DNA from: Furcasterigmium furcatum
Lineage: Eukaryota; Ascomycota; Sordariomycetes; Glomerellales; Plectosphaerellaceae
NCBI GenBank assembly: GCA_001599815.1
Contig: BCIA01000007.1
Location: 1-64,000, forward strand
Direction: 5' to 3'
DNA: 64,000 nucleotides
Shown: positions 12,514-24,610 of the stretch, one piece after another
Position numbering within the stretch: position 1 is the stretch's first letter
How the letters are laid out: the number at the start of each line of letters is the position of its first letter
Notes under the pieces: model-generated
Database searches by the model: none
Seen by the model: the letters and a program-made list of their open reading frames with translations, nothing else
What the model was told of the DNA's origin: nothing
Position numbers and translations under genes: made by a program

Positions 12514-13635
12514 TCAGCCGTAAGAAGGACGCTGGTACGGTCCATACATTTCCTCCATCCGTTCGTCCTTTCCCGGAAATTCGAGGGCATTTTCTGGGCA
12601 GAACGTCCACTCAACATCAAACCCTAGACGGCGCTCGCGGTCATCTCCCTCGCCGATCACCTCCTCCAGATAACACTTATCACCCTTACTCTTAAGCAAG
12701 TCAAACCAGAGAGCCAGCCGTAATCGCCGACGTGCCCGTGGTTCTTCTAAAATCCCCGTCTCAACGGGGTCGTCCGACTCATCCTCCGAGTCGGGGTGAC
12801 CAGTCGTATCGATGATCTTCACCCACATCTCCCACGCCAGCGTTGCCTTCTCATCCCGCGTCATAGTAGTCAGCACGTCGTCGCCGGGGACCTGGGCAAG
12901 CCGCTCGATCGTCTCCTTGTCGAGATAGATGAAGAAACTGCCGCGGGCGCCGTCTTCAAGCTCGTCGCTGCGCTCGTGGTAGTAGAGCCAGGCCGCGGCC
13001 GGGTCGGCGCCGTCCAGGGCCTCGCGATCCTCGAGAACCAAATTATGATACATCCGCTGCATCTCGCCCGCGACCACATCGGGCACCGTAATCTCAGCCG
13101 GGCCCCCCATATGCAGGCGTATCAGCCCGCGGTACTTCTCTGTTAAGTAAGACACCGTGTCAGGGTGCAGGCGCGAGTCTGAGGAGAAGTCCCATTCGGT
13201 AGGGAGTGGCTCAGGCGCGTGATTATTCTCTCTCATATCGCGTTCTACCCATGCATCGCGCTCTATCTCGAACCTGACGAGCACGAGGCGGCGGATAGCT
13301 CGGACAGCGCGCGCGAACAGCTCGTCGTCCTCGTACGAGACGCGTAGAATGGTCGAGCCCCAGCACGTGTCGTGCTTGTACAGTTGACAAACGCTCCCGT
13401 AGTTGTCAAAATACATAAACCAGTCGTAGAGCGTATAGTACTCGCGCTCCTCAAATCGTGGCGCTGGCTGGAAAGCCGGCTCGCGAAGTACCATGAGAGC
13501 GGCATGGTCGATGACCTCCGGGGGTTGCGGATCGTATGGATTCATGGTGCTTTGCGGGCGGAGATGACTCTGGATGTCTGGTTTCGAGGGTAAGAGATGG
13601 GCGGCCGTTGTAAGGAAGGACAGAAAAGCACGCAT
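12514..13635 (-). CDS. Hypothetical protein convergent with the chitinase
   Basis: Single-exon frame of 373 residues that I do not recognise. It is acidic and rich in Trp, Tyr, Arg and Glu (for example YYTLYDWFMYFDNYG, then long charged helices). The first 30 residues (MRAFLSFLTTAAHLLPS...) look weakly hydrophobic, but a second Met at about residue 31 (MNPYDPQPPE) could be the real start and would give a cytosolic protein. I see no membrane segment or catalytic motif. Its stop is 92 bp from the chitinase stop, so the two genes are tail-to-tail. Composition matches neighbouring genes and no stop interrupts it, so I call it a real gene of unknown role. Confidence 0.7.
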   Translation of the reverse strand: MRAFLSFLTTAAHLLPSKPDIQSHLRPQSTMNPYDPQPPEVIDHAALMVLREPAFQPAPRFEEREYYTLYDWFMYFDNYGSVCQLYKHDTCWGSTILRVSYEDDELFARAVRAIRRLVLVRFEIERDAWVERDMRENNHAPEPLPTEWDFSSDSRLHPDTVSYLTEKYRGLIRLHMGGPAEITVPDVVAGEMQRMYHNLVLEDREALDGADPAAAWLYYHERSDELEDGARGSFFIYLDKETIERLAQVPGDDVLTTMTRDEKATLAWEMWVKIIDTTGHPDSEDESDDPVETGILEEPRARRRLRLALWFDLLKSKGDKCYLEEVIGEGDDRERRLGFDVEWTFCPENALEFPGKDERMEEMYGPYQRPSYG

Positions 13636-13898
13636 TATCTTGGGACTGGGACTCGAGCAAGCGATATCACGTGGGTCATTATGGCTTCAAAGGTCGTTCA
13701 TTGGGCGTGGCCCGCTTGGCAGGGCAACCACCCGTGCAATCTCGTTAAAGTGGATACTGCTTATATAATCACATTTTCTACTCAGCATCTACCATCCCCA
13801 AAGTAGGGGCCAAGGCCGGAAAAACATCACCACCAGCGTGAACGAAACTTTTGAAATCCGAAGCAAAACAACAGCTCCAGAGCACGATCTAGGGCCAA

Positions 13899-15642
13899 TT
13901 GGATAGCCTGCTGTCCGTCGTAACGCCCAAAGCGACCGACAACATGGCAACCCCATGGCCCGAGGACACAATCTGGCCAACGCCCATCCCAGAGCATGCC
14001 CCGAAATTGAACAGCTACCTGCAGACAGCACTACAGTCAATCGACAACGCAAATGGACAAGCGATCGAGCCCCGAGGAGTCAGAGTCGCCTTCATTGGGA
14101 TCCTATCCCTCATCGTCAAAATACGGAACGTACCCAGCTTCGACGATGTATGCAATGCCGTCGCCCACCTCCGTACCGAGATCACAACTGCCACTGAGAC
14201 AACCGCCCGCCTCCACAACGAGACCCGAACTGCCATCGAATCCGCCGCCCAAACCACGAACAACCTGCGAGAGGAATTGAATAACGCAAACAAGACGATC
14301 CAGAAAAACACTATCGAGATCAGAGACGACACCAACGCCGCCAAAGCAGCGAACATCATGGCGAAGGAGACGGTCGAGGCCAGCAAGATGACACTCAAGA
14401 TGGTTAGGGACAACGCTTTGGGCCCGATGAATCAGAGCAGCGCAGTACATACATACGCTAGTGTAGCCGCCAGAGGAGGACTCGCAGCAAGCATACACAA
14501 CCCTCAGAACCAGAGAATGTCCCCAGTGCAAACACTCCGTGAGATCATCGTGAACATCAGAGACCCTGCCACTATCGCCAGCCTCAGAGCCATGAGCCCC
14601 CGCAATCTGAAAACTCACATAGACCACGCCATCAAACAGAGTAACAATGAACACATCAACAAAGCAAAGGCAGTATCGGCAAACCAACTGAAGAGCGGCG
14701 ACTTCAGCATCAAGACAGCCACGACAGCAGACATGGAAGCCCTGCGGCAGTTCGCGGAAGATTGGGAGAACCGCATTGGCAACGGCGCAACAGTACGGAT
14801 CCCGACTTACGGCGTCCTGGCACACGGCATACGCACCAGGTCCATGGACATGGAGCGCTTCACGGAACTTCGAGATGAACTGTTGCAGGACAACAAGCCG
14901 ATCCCAACAGCAGAGATCAAGTATATCGGCTGGCTGACCCGATCGGCCAGCCGCCATTATCGAATTCTCCAAGGCGCAAGATGCAAACAGGGTCATCGAT
15001 GAAGGCCTCATCTGGCAAGGCGAAGTGTTCCAATGCGAACGATATGACAGACAGTGCCGTCTGAGGCAATGCTTCAGATGCCACAAATACTGCCACATAG
15101 GAACCCGGTGCAAAGCAACAACCACATGCGGCTACTGCGCGCAAGAACATGCGACCCGAGAGTGTCCTTCCAAGAACGACTTGACCACACCCAGGAAATG
15201 TGCCGCATGCGACGGCGGAAACCACGAAGCCTGGCACAGCCAGTGCCCGACCAGGAAGCGGGAAATGGCTAAAGTCAAGGAGGCCTACAAGTCAAGGCCA
15301 AGGTACCACCCGGAGCACATACCGGTCCCAGCACCCGCAGGGGCGGAAACCCGACCCAAGACAACGACGAGGATAGGACGACCAGCCTTGGAGCCCAGCC
15401 AGTTGCAAGGAGCCCGGCCTGACCGCAGCAGATCACCAAATAAAAAGAGCCAAAAGAGGCCAAATCCGACAAGCAGTCGTAGAAACGACGAAAACGCTGA
15501 CGACACGATCAGAGTCGCCGGCGACGACACAAGGCCAAACTTTGTCATCGTACCATCGCGGCGGGCCCTAGAGGCCATCGACGTCAATATTCAGCCGGCA
15601 CACGACAGCAACAGAATGGAAATCATCGACGACAACGAATGA
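13899..15642 (+). pseudogene. LINE ORF1 (gag-like, CCHC zinc knuckles), frameshifted
   Basis: The first part (13899-15002) encodes about 350 residues with a long coiled-coil-prone stretch (alternating TETTARLHNETRTAIES-type sequence, residues ~100-170) and a region resembling LINE gag. A small indel near 14940-14955 shifts the frame; the coding sense resumes in another frame (VFQCERYD...) and runs to 15642. That second part holds three zinc knuckles: CFRCHKYCHIGTRC, CGYCAQEHATREC and CAACDGGNHEAWHSQC, followed by a basic, low-complexity tail. Family role: nucleic-acid binding and RNP formation. The start could instead be the Met at 13944. ORF1 ends in ATGA, overlapping the ORF2 start. Confidence 0.82.
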
Positions 15643-17168
15643 TCATACAAGACACGCTCACAATACTACAGTACAACGTCAGAAAATCGAAAGACATGGT
15701 CATGGCAACGCTCCTTCGCGACCCCAGGATCGACAACTACGACATCCTCGCCATCCAGGAGCCGTGGAAGAACCCATTCAGCGACACGACACACCACCCA
15801 GCAAAGGATCGGTTCCACCTTTGCTACCCTACCAACGAGGAAGGAGGCCCGGCGAGGGTCTGCTTCTTCGTTAGCAAGAGGCTCGACCACTCCAAGTGGT
15901 CTTTCCGACAGAACGGCAGAGACCTCTGTAGTCTCACCCTGGTCACGGGCGAGGACCCAGAAACACAACTCGCCATACACAACATATATAACCCAACCCA
16001 TGGAAGATGAGACCGGATCAATAGCTCTGCAACGCCTCAGAGCAACGCTCGAGGCAAACAGGCACATGGAACAGATCGCGGTCGGAGACTTCAACCTCCA
16101 CCACGAGCTCTGGGGAGGAAGCGATATCCGATCACCAGACACCGAAGCGAACGAGTTGATCGAACTCATGGACGACTTCGACCTGACCAGCCAGCTCGCC
16201 CCAGGCACGATAACATACGAAGAGGGAGACCGCCACAGAACCATAGACCTGTGTCTCGCCATCGTCGGGCTGGTCGACAGACTGATCAGATGCGAGATAG
16301 ACGACAATGTCAACCATGACTCAGACCACCTTCCCATTATCACCTCCCTGGATCTCACAGCAACACAACTACAACAGCAGGAGAGAAGGAACTGGAAGGC
16401 GCTCGATCAAGCCGCGTTCCTAGGAACTCTCCGACAGACACTCCCCCAATTGCAAAGACCCAGAACAAAGACAGCCCTGGATAGATTCGTTGAAGAAACT
16501 GTCCAAGCCATCTCAGCCGCTATAGACACAGGGGTGCCTACCAACGTCCACTCTCCAAGTCGAAGCCAGGCTGGAATGAAGAATGCGCCGCTATCTTGAC
16601 AGGAACCAAACGACTACGACGAACATACAGCCGAGAACACACCGAGGAGACATGGGAAGCGTATCGCGCGGCGAGGAACCAGAAGGGCCGGATAATTCGG
16701 AAGGCACTACGAAATATGCACCGCGAAAAGGTAGAACAAGCGGCGGAATGACCGATGGCCCTCTGGAAACTCGCCAGACAGGACCAAACCCCCACCGTCA
16801 CACCCCAGCTCCAAAGGCCGGACACAACAGAAATGGCGACGACACCGGAAGAGAAGGCAGCACTCTTCAAAGAAACGTTCTTCCCGACACCTCCAGAAGC
16901 ATTCCTAGAGGACGTGGAAAACGCAAGCTAAACGACCAACTCGCAATGCCACCGGTGACGGAACAAGAGGTTGACGACGCCATACAGGAGGCTGCGCCAC
17001 TCAAGGCACCAGGCGCGGACGGCATCATCAACAAAGCACTACAGCTCGCCAAAACGTGGATTATATCCCACTTGGTCCGGATCTTCAACCAGAGCTTGAG
17101 ACTAGGATACTGTCCACAGCACTTCAGAAAGTCGACAACAGTGGTGCTACGGAAACCCGCCTCCTGAC
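15639..17168 (+). pseudogene. LINE ORF2 (endonuclease plus start of reverse transcriptase), broken
   Basis: It starts at the ATGA overlap with ORF1 and opens with ILQYNVRKSK, the conserved N-terminal strand of the exonuclease/endonuclease/phosphatase fold. IQEPWKN, then VGDFNLHHELWGG and the SDHLPI motif follow in order, so the endonuclease domain is recognisable. The frame changes near 16000 and again near 16590, which destroys the ORF. The last frame reaches the early RT motif (APGADGIINKALQLA and VVLRKP) and ends at a TGA at 17165-17167, exactly where the composition switches to AT-rich. No catalytic RT core (YADD) is present. Confidence 0.82.
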
Positions 17169-17949
17169 ACGCCAGCCCGGGGGGTAAATATTATAATTAG
17201 CCTAGCTAAAATAAGTATTTTTCTTAGAGTACCTTTTATATTAATAATTATCTATTTTTATAGTAAGGGTAATATAATCTATAAGTTTATTAGGGCGGTC
17301 TTCCCTAATAAGGTTATCCTTTATAATATCCTTAAGTCTCTTATAGAATTATACTATAAACGTAGTCTTACTTTAGTTAAAGAGTTAAGAGGTAAGCTAC
17401 CTAAACTTAATAGTATACTTATTAATAAATCTAGTTTATTTAAGGTAAAGGATTCTTTATTTAGTAGCCTATTATTTATCTACGTTACTAAATATAAAGT
17501 AGAGGGCTTTCTTAAAACCTTTAATATTATTAAAGATCTCCTTAGCCTAAATAAGTATATTATTATAAGACTTTAAGATATAGTTATATATATAAGGCTT
17601 AAACTAAATAAGGGCGTTATCTTTAAGGTAGGTAATAGCATTAGCTATATACTCTCTTTTATACTTAAAATAATAGGCGTTTACTTTTTAATATATATAG
17701 AGTTAAGTAAGGAAGGCCTAGAGGGTGCTAGGCTTCCTAGTATATAGCTAGAGAGATAAGGCCCTAAGGCCGCTAGCGCCTCCCTATAGCTATAAGATAG
17801 TAGCCTTAAGCTAGTTATTTTCTAGCTTAAGGTTTTAAAGTATTAAGGTAATATTATTAGCGCTATTACTAGGTTTAATAACTAAGTAGAGTATTATACT
17901 ATTATTAGTATTATTTATAGGGGTACTTACTAAATAGGAGTAATTAAAG
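17169..17949 (-). mobile_element. RIPed internal region of the outer Gypsy element
   Basis: Very AT-rich with strong TpA excess and no usable frame. Its right end (about 17910-17949) matches the leader found next to the LTR at 780-838 and, inverted, after 18775. It is therefore the 5' internal part of a minus-strand relative whose LTR begins at 17950. The left edge abuts the truncated LINE. Confidence 0.6.
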
Positions 17950-18317
17950 TATTATAATCTATATACTTTTAATAATAAAAGTATAAGTGTTAAGGTAGGT
18001 TTATATTTATAAGGTAAGTATATAATACTAATAATATTTAGCCGTAATAGCTTCTTTATAGTTAAGTATTATAAGGGAGTAAGTCTCTCTTTAAGGTAGG
18101 TTATAATAAAGACTTAAGTTAATCGCTAAAGTGTTTAGGTATAGTCTATAGTCCCTAGGATATCTATCCTAATATACCTATCCCCTTTATTATAGCTCAC
18201 CCTTCTTAGTAATCTATTATAGAGTATAGAGTATTATAATCTATAAGCTATTTAGCTTATAGCTTACTATAAGCTAAGCTTTATTCCTAGTTATATAACT
18301 AATTATATAACCCTAAC
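17950..18317 (-). repeat. Outer Gypsy LTR, left part (split by insertion)
   Basis: Aligns with the 839-1291 LTR from its first base and continues to the point where CACGTG..CACGTG has decayed to TATATA..TATATA. It then stops at CTAAC (18313-18317), the target site of the inner element. The remaining ~77 bp of the same LTR resume at 25767-25843. The two parts total about 445 bp, close to the 453-458 bp of the other copies. Confidence 0.85.
18313..18317. repeat. Target-site duplication CTAAC (left copy)
   Basis: CTAAC directly precedes the LTR start (TATAACGCCC, a RIPed TGTAACGCCC). The same five bases directly follow the distal LTR at 25762-25766. Five bp is the usual duplication length for Ty3/Gypsy integrases. 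Confidence 0.9.
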
Positions 18318-18775
18318 TATAACGCCCAGAACTATAGGGACCAAGCAGGATTAGGCTCCCACGTTAGCATATAACTTAGATAGGATTAATAAGGAAGGAA
18401 GGGTTATGTGATTAGGCACGTGACCGCTCACTACGCTTACTCCGCCAAGAATAATAAGCAAGGCGAGTAGGGGGCGACGCTCGCGACGCTCACCTTAAGG
18501 GATATAGCGAGCATGGTGAGTATATCTAAAGGAGATAGGTATATTAGGATAGAGGATTTCCTAGATTAAGTAGACTTTACCTAGCTACTTTAGTAATTAA
18601 TCTAAGTCTTTATTATAACCCCCCTTAAAAAGGGAAAGCTCCCTTACGACTTAGATGTAGATTAATATTAACGACGACTCTTAAGTACTATTTATTATCT
18701 ACCTAACTTACCGATTACACAAAACACACTTCATATCTAAGTACCTCTATTAGCAGAAGCACCTAGGTCGTAATA
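18318..18775 (+). repeat. 5' LTR of the inner Gypsy element
   Basis: Begins TATAACGCCCAG (ancestrally TGTAACG) and ends GGTCGTAATA (ancestrally GTAACA). It has the same 458 bp length as the distal copy, and the differences I could see by eye are C/T or G/A transitions, consistent with RIP acting after insertion. Confidence 0.9.
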
Positions 18776-18989
18776 TTTTAATTACTTCTATTCGGTAAGT
18801 TACCTTTACTATAAATAGTACTTATAATAGCGCCGAGCTCTACCACTTTGGGCATAACCAGCGCTCCTACGGGAGTAGCGGCGGTCCTAGTTACGATTAA
18901 AGAGCTCCGCTAAGAGAACTAGCAGCTCCGCGTTTAGGTTAAATATATCGGGAGCTACGGGGGAGGCGGTACGCTTAAATACCCTACGC

Positions 18990-19760
18990 CTTACCCTTTC
19001 GATGGAACTAAAGGAACTCTTAGGGGCTTTCTTACCTAGATAAAAGCTTATATTACGTTCTACGGATAGTAGTTCCCTAATAAACCTATAAAGATCTTCT
19101 TTGCTTTATCGCTACTACGTAGAGATGCTCTCGCCTAATTTAAACCCGTCTAACGCGACTACCTCGAGAGAATAGAGGAATAATATTACGCCGAGACTCG
19201 CTACGTCTTTTAACACTACGATAACTTCGAAAACTAGATAAAGGTTATATTTAGCGATCCTAACGAATTATATACTACTAAATAATAGTTATATAACCTC
19301 CGCTAAAAGGGGTCTACTACTAATTACACCGCTAAGTTTTAGTAGATCGCCTTATACCTATAGTGGGATATAGGATCCCTTATAGTAGCCTACTACTCCG
19401 GCTTAAAAAATAAGGTTAAGGACGACCTTACTAAGGAAGATAGACCTAATACTATAGCTAAGTTCTCGGCTATAGCTATATAAATCGATAACCGACTATA
19501 TAAGCGATAAATAGAGAAGCGAGGATATAATCTAACCCGCTTTAATATTAAAGGACCTTATACCAACTAAGGATAAGCCTACTAACCACGCTCATATTAT
19601 AGGTAGTATCGGTAGTCCGCCTATAATAACACTTAAGCACTAAGACCTATAAAGCTTAATGCGCTCTAGCGCGGAAATAACTAGCTAAAAAAGAAGGATC
19701 TCTAGGAGATTACTTATTTTAACTATGATAGGAAGGGGTACTACGCCTACGACTATCGCT
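18990..19760 (+). pseudogene. gag remnant with RIP-destroyed zinc knuckle
   Basis: Between many stops one can follow a retroviral-type gag region (RGFLT..IKAYI, DALA.FKPV.RDYL). A CX2CX4HX4C knuckle at 19715-19756 now has Tyr at all four metal-binding positions, the result expected from G-to-A of TGT and C-to-T of CAC. No continuous frame remains. Confidence 0.75.
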
Positions 19761-21439
19761 AACCTAAAAGACTATATAACGTAGGGAACCTATAATAAGT
19801 CAGCGTAATAGAATGATAGATAGCGATAAAGACCCTCGCTATACTTTAGCGTATACTAACCCTATAGGAAATTACCTGTACCGTAACTATCTGATTCCCC
19901 GATGAGGGAGGATATATTAGTAGGACTATAAAGGAGCTTGACGACCTTATAGCCTTTTTTAACTATTACTACTAGCGCGAAAAGAATAATAACCTCTAGG
20001 GAATAGTTGATAAAAATATACTCTTAGCGTATATACGCTTAGAAGAAGAAACGCCTATTAAACGATATAGATATACCTATAAAACCCCTAAGGAAGAATC
20101 TTAAAGACTCTTCCCCGACTCTTATATCTAGGTAAGGATTAAGGAGATTAACTAAGAAGTCTAGAACCTACTCGGGTATAAGGATAAAGAATATACGTAA
20201 CCTATACTACTTAAAGGATCTTACGCTAAGGAAAAATATAAGTAACTCCTTAAGGAAAAGGATAAATAGATTGAGGTATTCTAGCGGCGGAGACTTAATA
20301 ATATAAGGAAAGACGCCCGCGAAAAACTCGCCGATAAGAAGTAGTAATAACGCTAGGAACGCTTCTACGAAAAATATACCTAAAAGGGTAAACCCTTAAC
20401 TTAGGACCTACACAACGAGACCTAACACCCTAAATAGACCAAAGGTCTAAGACCCGCTAGAGAACTTACGGTTATAAGCCGAGGAAAAGGGAAAGAACTA
20501 GCCCTAGGGCCGATAACCGCTAGAGGCTTAGGATCCCACGACGACGACGTTAACGATTAGAACGATAGTATAGAAGCTAGATATAACGGGTAAGATTTAG
20601 AAGGAATAGGACCTATATAGTCCCGGGATAATATCCTAGACTAAGGAGTAGTCTGGTTACTAGGACTACCCGTACGATAAGTAAGTAAGGAGCCCTACTT
20701 CTAAATCTAACGTCCGTGCGATACTAAAGATAATTTATAGTTAGATATTAAGCATAAGGAATATTTCCGAATCTACTAGTTAAACTATATCTTCGATAAA
20801 TACCCTTAGTATAATAGTATAAAACTTAGCTACGACTTCTTTCCTAGACGGGATAAATACCCTATTTGATAAGCCTATACGGTAGAAAACTTCGCTTACT
20901 AAACCCTTACTAAAGTTAAAGGAGTCTACGGAACCTTCGCCCTTAAGGAAGGGTATTTATAGAAATATATTACCGTCTTAGTATAGTATAAATACTTCGA
21001 CGATAACTACTAGTTATACGCGCAACGTAAGTTATAAGAATAGTAAGAACTCTAGAGCCTTACGACGTAGAAGGCCTAACTTCTTGATAAACTTATTAAG
21101 CTTAACCCTTAGAACCTAGAATAGTAAGATCGTAAAGTTATTATTAAAGCCGAGAAAATAAGGCGATAAGTAACCTTCGACGAAAGCGTTAAAAAGGGAA
21201 TTAAAACGCTAGACTATATTAGCGATACTACTACTATATCGGAAGACACCCTAAGTAAGGAAGAGGAGAAGCCTCTCTTACTACCTAAGCGACGATATTA
21301 TAAGTAGATAAAAAACTACCGCCGCCGTTCCTAAATAGGTAGGAATAAGTAAGCCTAGAAGGTAAGACCCTATACGTACTATAAATTAGTAACGATATAA
21401 GCTACCTAATAGTAAAAGTAATTATTTAATACCAGACCT

Positions 21440-24400
21440 ATTATGCACTCTTAGATAGTAGAGCATAAAGGAACTTTATATTACTAACTACGGTTAAGTA
21501 ACTCCGGCTTAAGGAGAAAGATAAGCGTAACCCCTATCCGCTATAATCGGCAGAAAGATAGCTAATACTTTATAATAAAGGTAGAGTTAACTGAGAAACT
21601 AATTATCTCTTAATCCTCGTCGAAGGACGTAATACGCCTATAACGTTCGATATTACTAATCTTAGAAAGTAGGGTTTAATCCTAGGGATCTTATAGTTAA
21701 GGAAGTATAACCTAAAGATTAATTAGACTACCGGCTAGGTCTAATAGGGCGATATAGCAATAAAGAATTTACGACATCCCTAGCGGAATATACTAATGAC
21801 CGCTAACTAGCGACTTAGCACTATAAAAAATAAAAACCGCACTAAGCTAAGTAAAGAGCTATAGCGACGACTTAAAAACGTACTAGAGGAATATTATAAG
21901 TACGTAAAACTTTTTTAGGAGACCCTCGATACTAGGCTCCCTAAACATAGCCACTACGACTATAAGATTAAGCTAAAGAAAGGTATATAGCCCACCTTTT
22001 AGAAGATCTATAGACTTAATAAAAAATAGCGCTAAGCGCTTAATAAATATATTAAGGAGAACCTCGTAAAAGGATATATCTGGAAATCCTAGTTACTAAT
22101 AGGATACCTAATCCTATTTGTTCCTAAGAAAAACGGGATACTTAGGCTCTATATAGACTATTAACGCCTAAACGAAATCATAATTAAAAACTACTACCTA
22201 TTACTACTTATCTCTAAGCTTTAAGATTTACTAGTAGGAGCCTAATAGTTTACAGCTATTAATCTTAAGGGCGTATATAACTTAATTCGTATAAAAAAGG
22301 GAGAAAAGTAGAAAACCGCTTTTAGGATACGTTAAGGACACTTTAAGTATTTAGTTATACCCTTTAGTCTAATAAATACTCCGGCTACGTTCTAAGCTAT
22401 AATTAATAACGTCTTATAAGACTTTATTGATATATTTATAGTAGTATACCTTAACGATATCCTTATCTTCTTAAAAACCCTTAGAGAATATAAGTAATAC
22501 GTATATAAAGTACTTTAGCGACTCTTTAATAAAAACCTATTAGTAAAACCTAATAAGACTAGCTTCCACGTATAATAAGTTAACTTCCTTAGATTTAGAA
22601 TTTAACCTAGAGAAATCACTATAGACCTAAAGAAGATTAAAGCTATACTAAACTAACCGACACTAAAAAACCTAATATATATTAAAGGATTTCTTAGACT
22701 AGTTAATTTTTATAAAAGGTTTATTAAAGGATATAAAGATCTATTAAAGCTACTTACCGACCTCATAAAGAAAGACTTAATCTAGGAATAGAGGCCTAAA
22801 GCCTAGTAAGTATTTAACGGTATTAAAAAGCGAGTATCGGAAAAACCTATACTTAAGATGCTAGACCCCGCTAAGGACTATAAAATCAAAACTAACTCCT
22901 TAGACTATACGCTTAGAGCCGTATTACTATAATAAGATAATAAAAGACGACTTTACCTAATAGCTTACTTCGCGAAGAAGCTATATAACGCTAAACTAAA
23001 CTATTAAATCTATAATAAGGAATTAATAGTAATTATTAAAGTATTTAAAGAATAAAGAGTATACCTTTTAGGAACTAAAAACCTAGTTATAGTCTATACA
23101 GATCATAAAAATCTAGTAAACTTTACTACTATAAAGGAATTAAATAAATAATAAGTTAGATAGGCTAAGTTTCTCTCTAAATTTAACTTTAAGATTATAT
23201 ACCGACTAGGAAAGGAAAATAGTAGGGTAGATACGCTTAGCCGACGGTATAATTTAGTTAATATGGAGCTAGTCGCTAGTTATACTATCCTTACTATAAA
23301 TAAAAAAGGAAACCTTATACTAAATATTTATACCCTTACTAACCTTAATAAAGGATAAAGCGATAGATAGAAAGAGATACTTAAAATCTATAGCGTACTG
23401 GTATATAAATACTAAGGAGTATAGAAAATATTCTAAAGCCTTTAATAATACTATAATAAAAAATATATATAATAAGAAGTATAGGAAGCTATCGCCTAAT
23501 ACGACCTATATAAAAAAAGTAAGGTAAGTAGGTATAAACCCTATAGTCAGCTATAAATACTCTTAATAGCCACTACGCTATAAAAGTCTGTTAGTATAGA
23601 TTTTATTATAGACCTACCTAAGTTAGAAAAACTATTAATAGGAAAATAATATAACTTAATCTTAGTTATTATCAACCGACTTACTAAGTATGCTTATTTC
23701 CTCCCGTTTATTAAGTAAAGAACTATGGAAAAAGTCGTATATATCTTCCTATATATTATTACTATATAATATAGTATACCGGATAAACTCGTTATAGATA
23801 GAGATAAGCTATTTATAAGCAACTTTTAGAAGTCGCTTATAGCCCGGCTTAGACTAAAACTTAAGATATCTATAGTATACCACCTAGAGACTAACGGACA
23901 GATAGAATATACTAATTAGACGCTTAAATAATACCTCTACTATTATATTAACTACCTATAAGATAATTAGGTATAGCTACTACTAATAATATAACTAGCT
24001 TATAATAGCGTACTAAGCGAATCTACTAAAGTTTTACTATTCTACGCTAACTATAGCTTTAAGCTAACGGTATATAAAAAACTAAGGGAAGTAATTAATA
24101 CTCCTAGGGCTATAAAAGACGCCTAATAAATTAAGGACATCTATAAATAACTATAAACTAACCTCTAAATAGTTAGAGAATAGATAACTTACTATGCTAA
24201 CCGTAAAAGGATAAAGGGATTATCCTTATAGGAGGGGGATAAGGTCTACTTACTCCGTAAAAATATCTTAATAAACAGACCTAATAATAAGCTAGACTTT
24301 AAGAAACTCAGACCGTTTAAAATTAAGAAAAAACTCTCCGACGTTAGCTTTTAACTTATACTACCTAAAAACATATAAATCTATAATACGTTCTATATTA

Positions 24401-24610
24401 TACTCCTAAAGCCTATATATAAGGATACGCCACTTAAAGAAGATATAGAAGTTAGCGGACTAGATATTTATAAAGTTAAAGAAATTCTCGACTATAGGAC
24501 TATAAATAACGGATAAGACGAATACCTAGTTAAATAGAAGGGATATAATTATTTGGATAATACCTAGGAACCTATAAAGCACCTTTAAAACTCTTAACTT
24601 TGACTCCGCT
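21440..24610 (+). pseudogene. pol remnant: protease, RT, RNase H, integrase, chromodomain
   Basis: Read through stops: the protease motif ALLDSRA (DSGA-type) at about 21440; the RT finger/palm NGILRLYIDY..LN at 22130-22180 and YLNDILIF (from YLDDILIF) at 22441-22470; RNase H near 22860-23100; the integrase core with SIDFIIDLP (~23593), DRDKLFISNF (~23798) and LETNGQIEYTN (~23887). A C-terminal chromodomain, KEILDYR...EYLVK.KGY, lies at 24470-24590. The chromodomain places it among chromoviruses, whose integrases read heterochromatin marks. Dozens of TAG/TAA codons at former CAG, CAA and TGG positions mark RIP. Confidence 0.85.

Larger units (their letters stand above)
13803..17168 (+). mobile_element. 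Tad-like LINE (non-LTR retrotransposon), frameshifted and 3'-truncated
   Basis: Two consecutive reading regions have the order gag-like with CCHC knuckles, then apurinic-type endonuclease, then the start of reverse transcriptase, as in Tad/I-clade fungal LINEs. The 5' limit is only approximate. The element stops abruptly at 17168 where the AT-rich island begins, shortly after the first reverse-transcriptase motif, so most RT and any RNase H are missing. Base composition is normal and CpA-rich codons survive, so it has not been RIPed, unlike the LTR elements beside it. Frameshifts break both ORFs. LINE copies usually lose their 5' end; loss of the 3' part points to later rearrangement. Confidence 0.85.
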
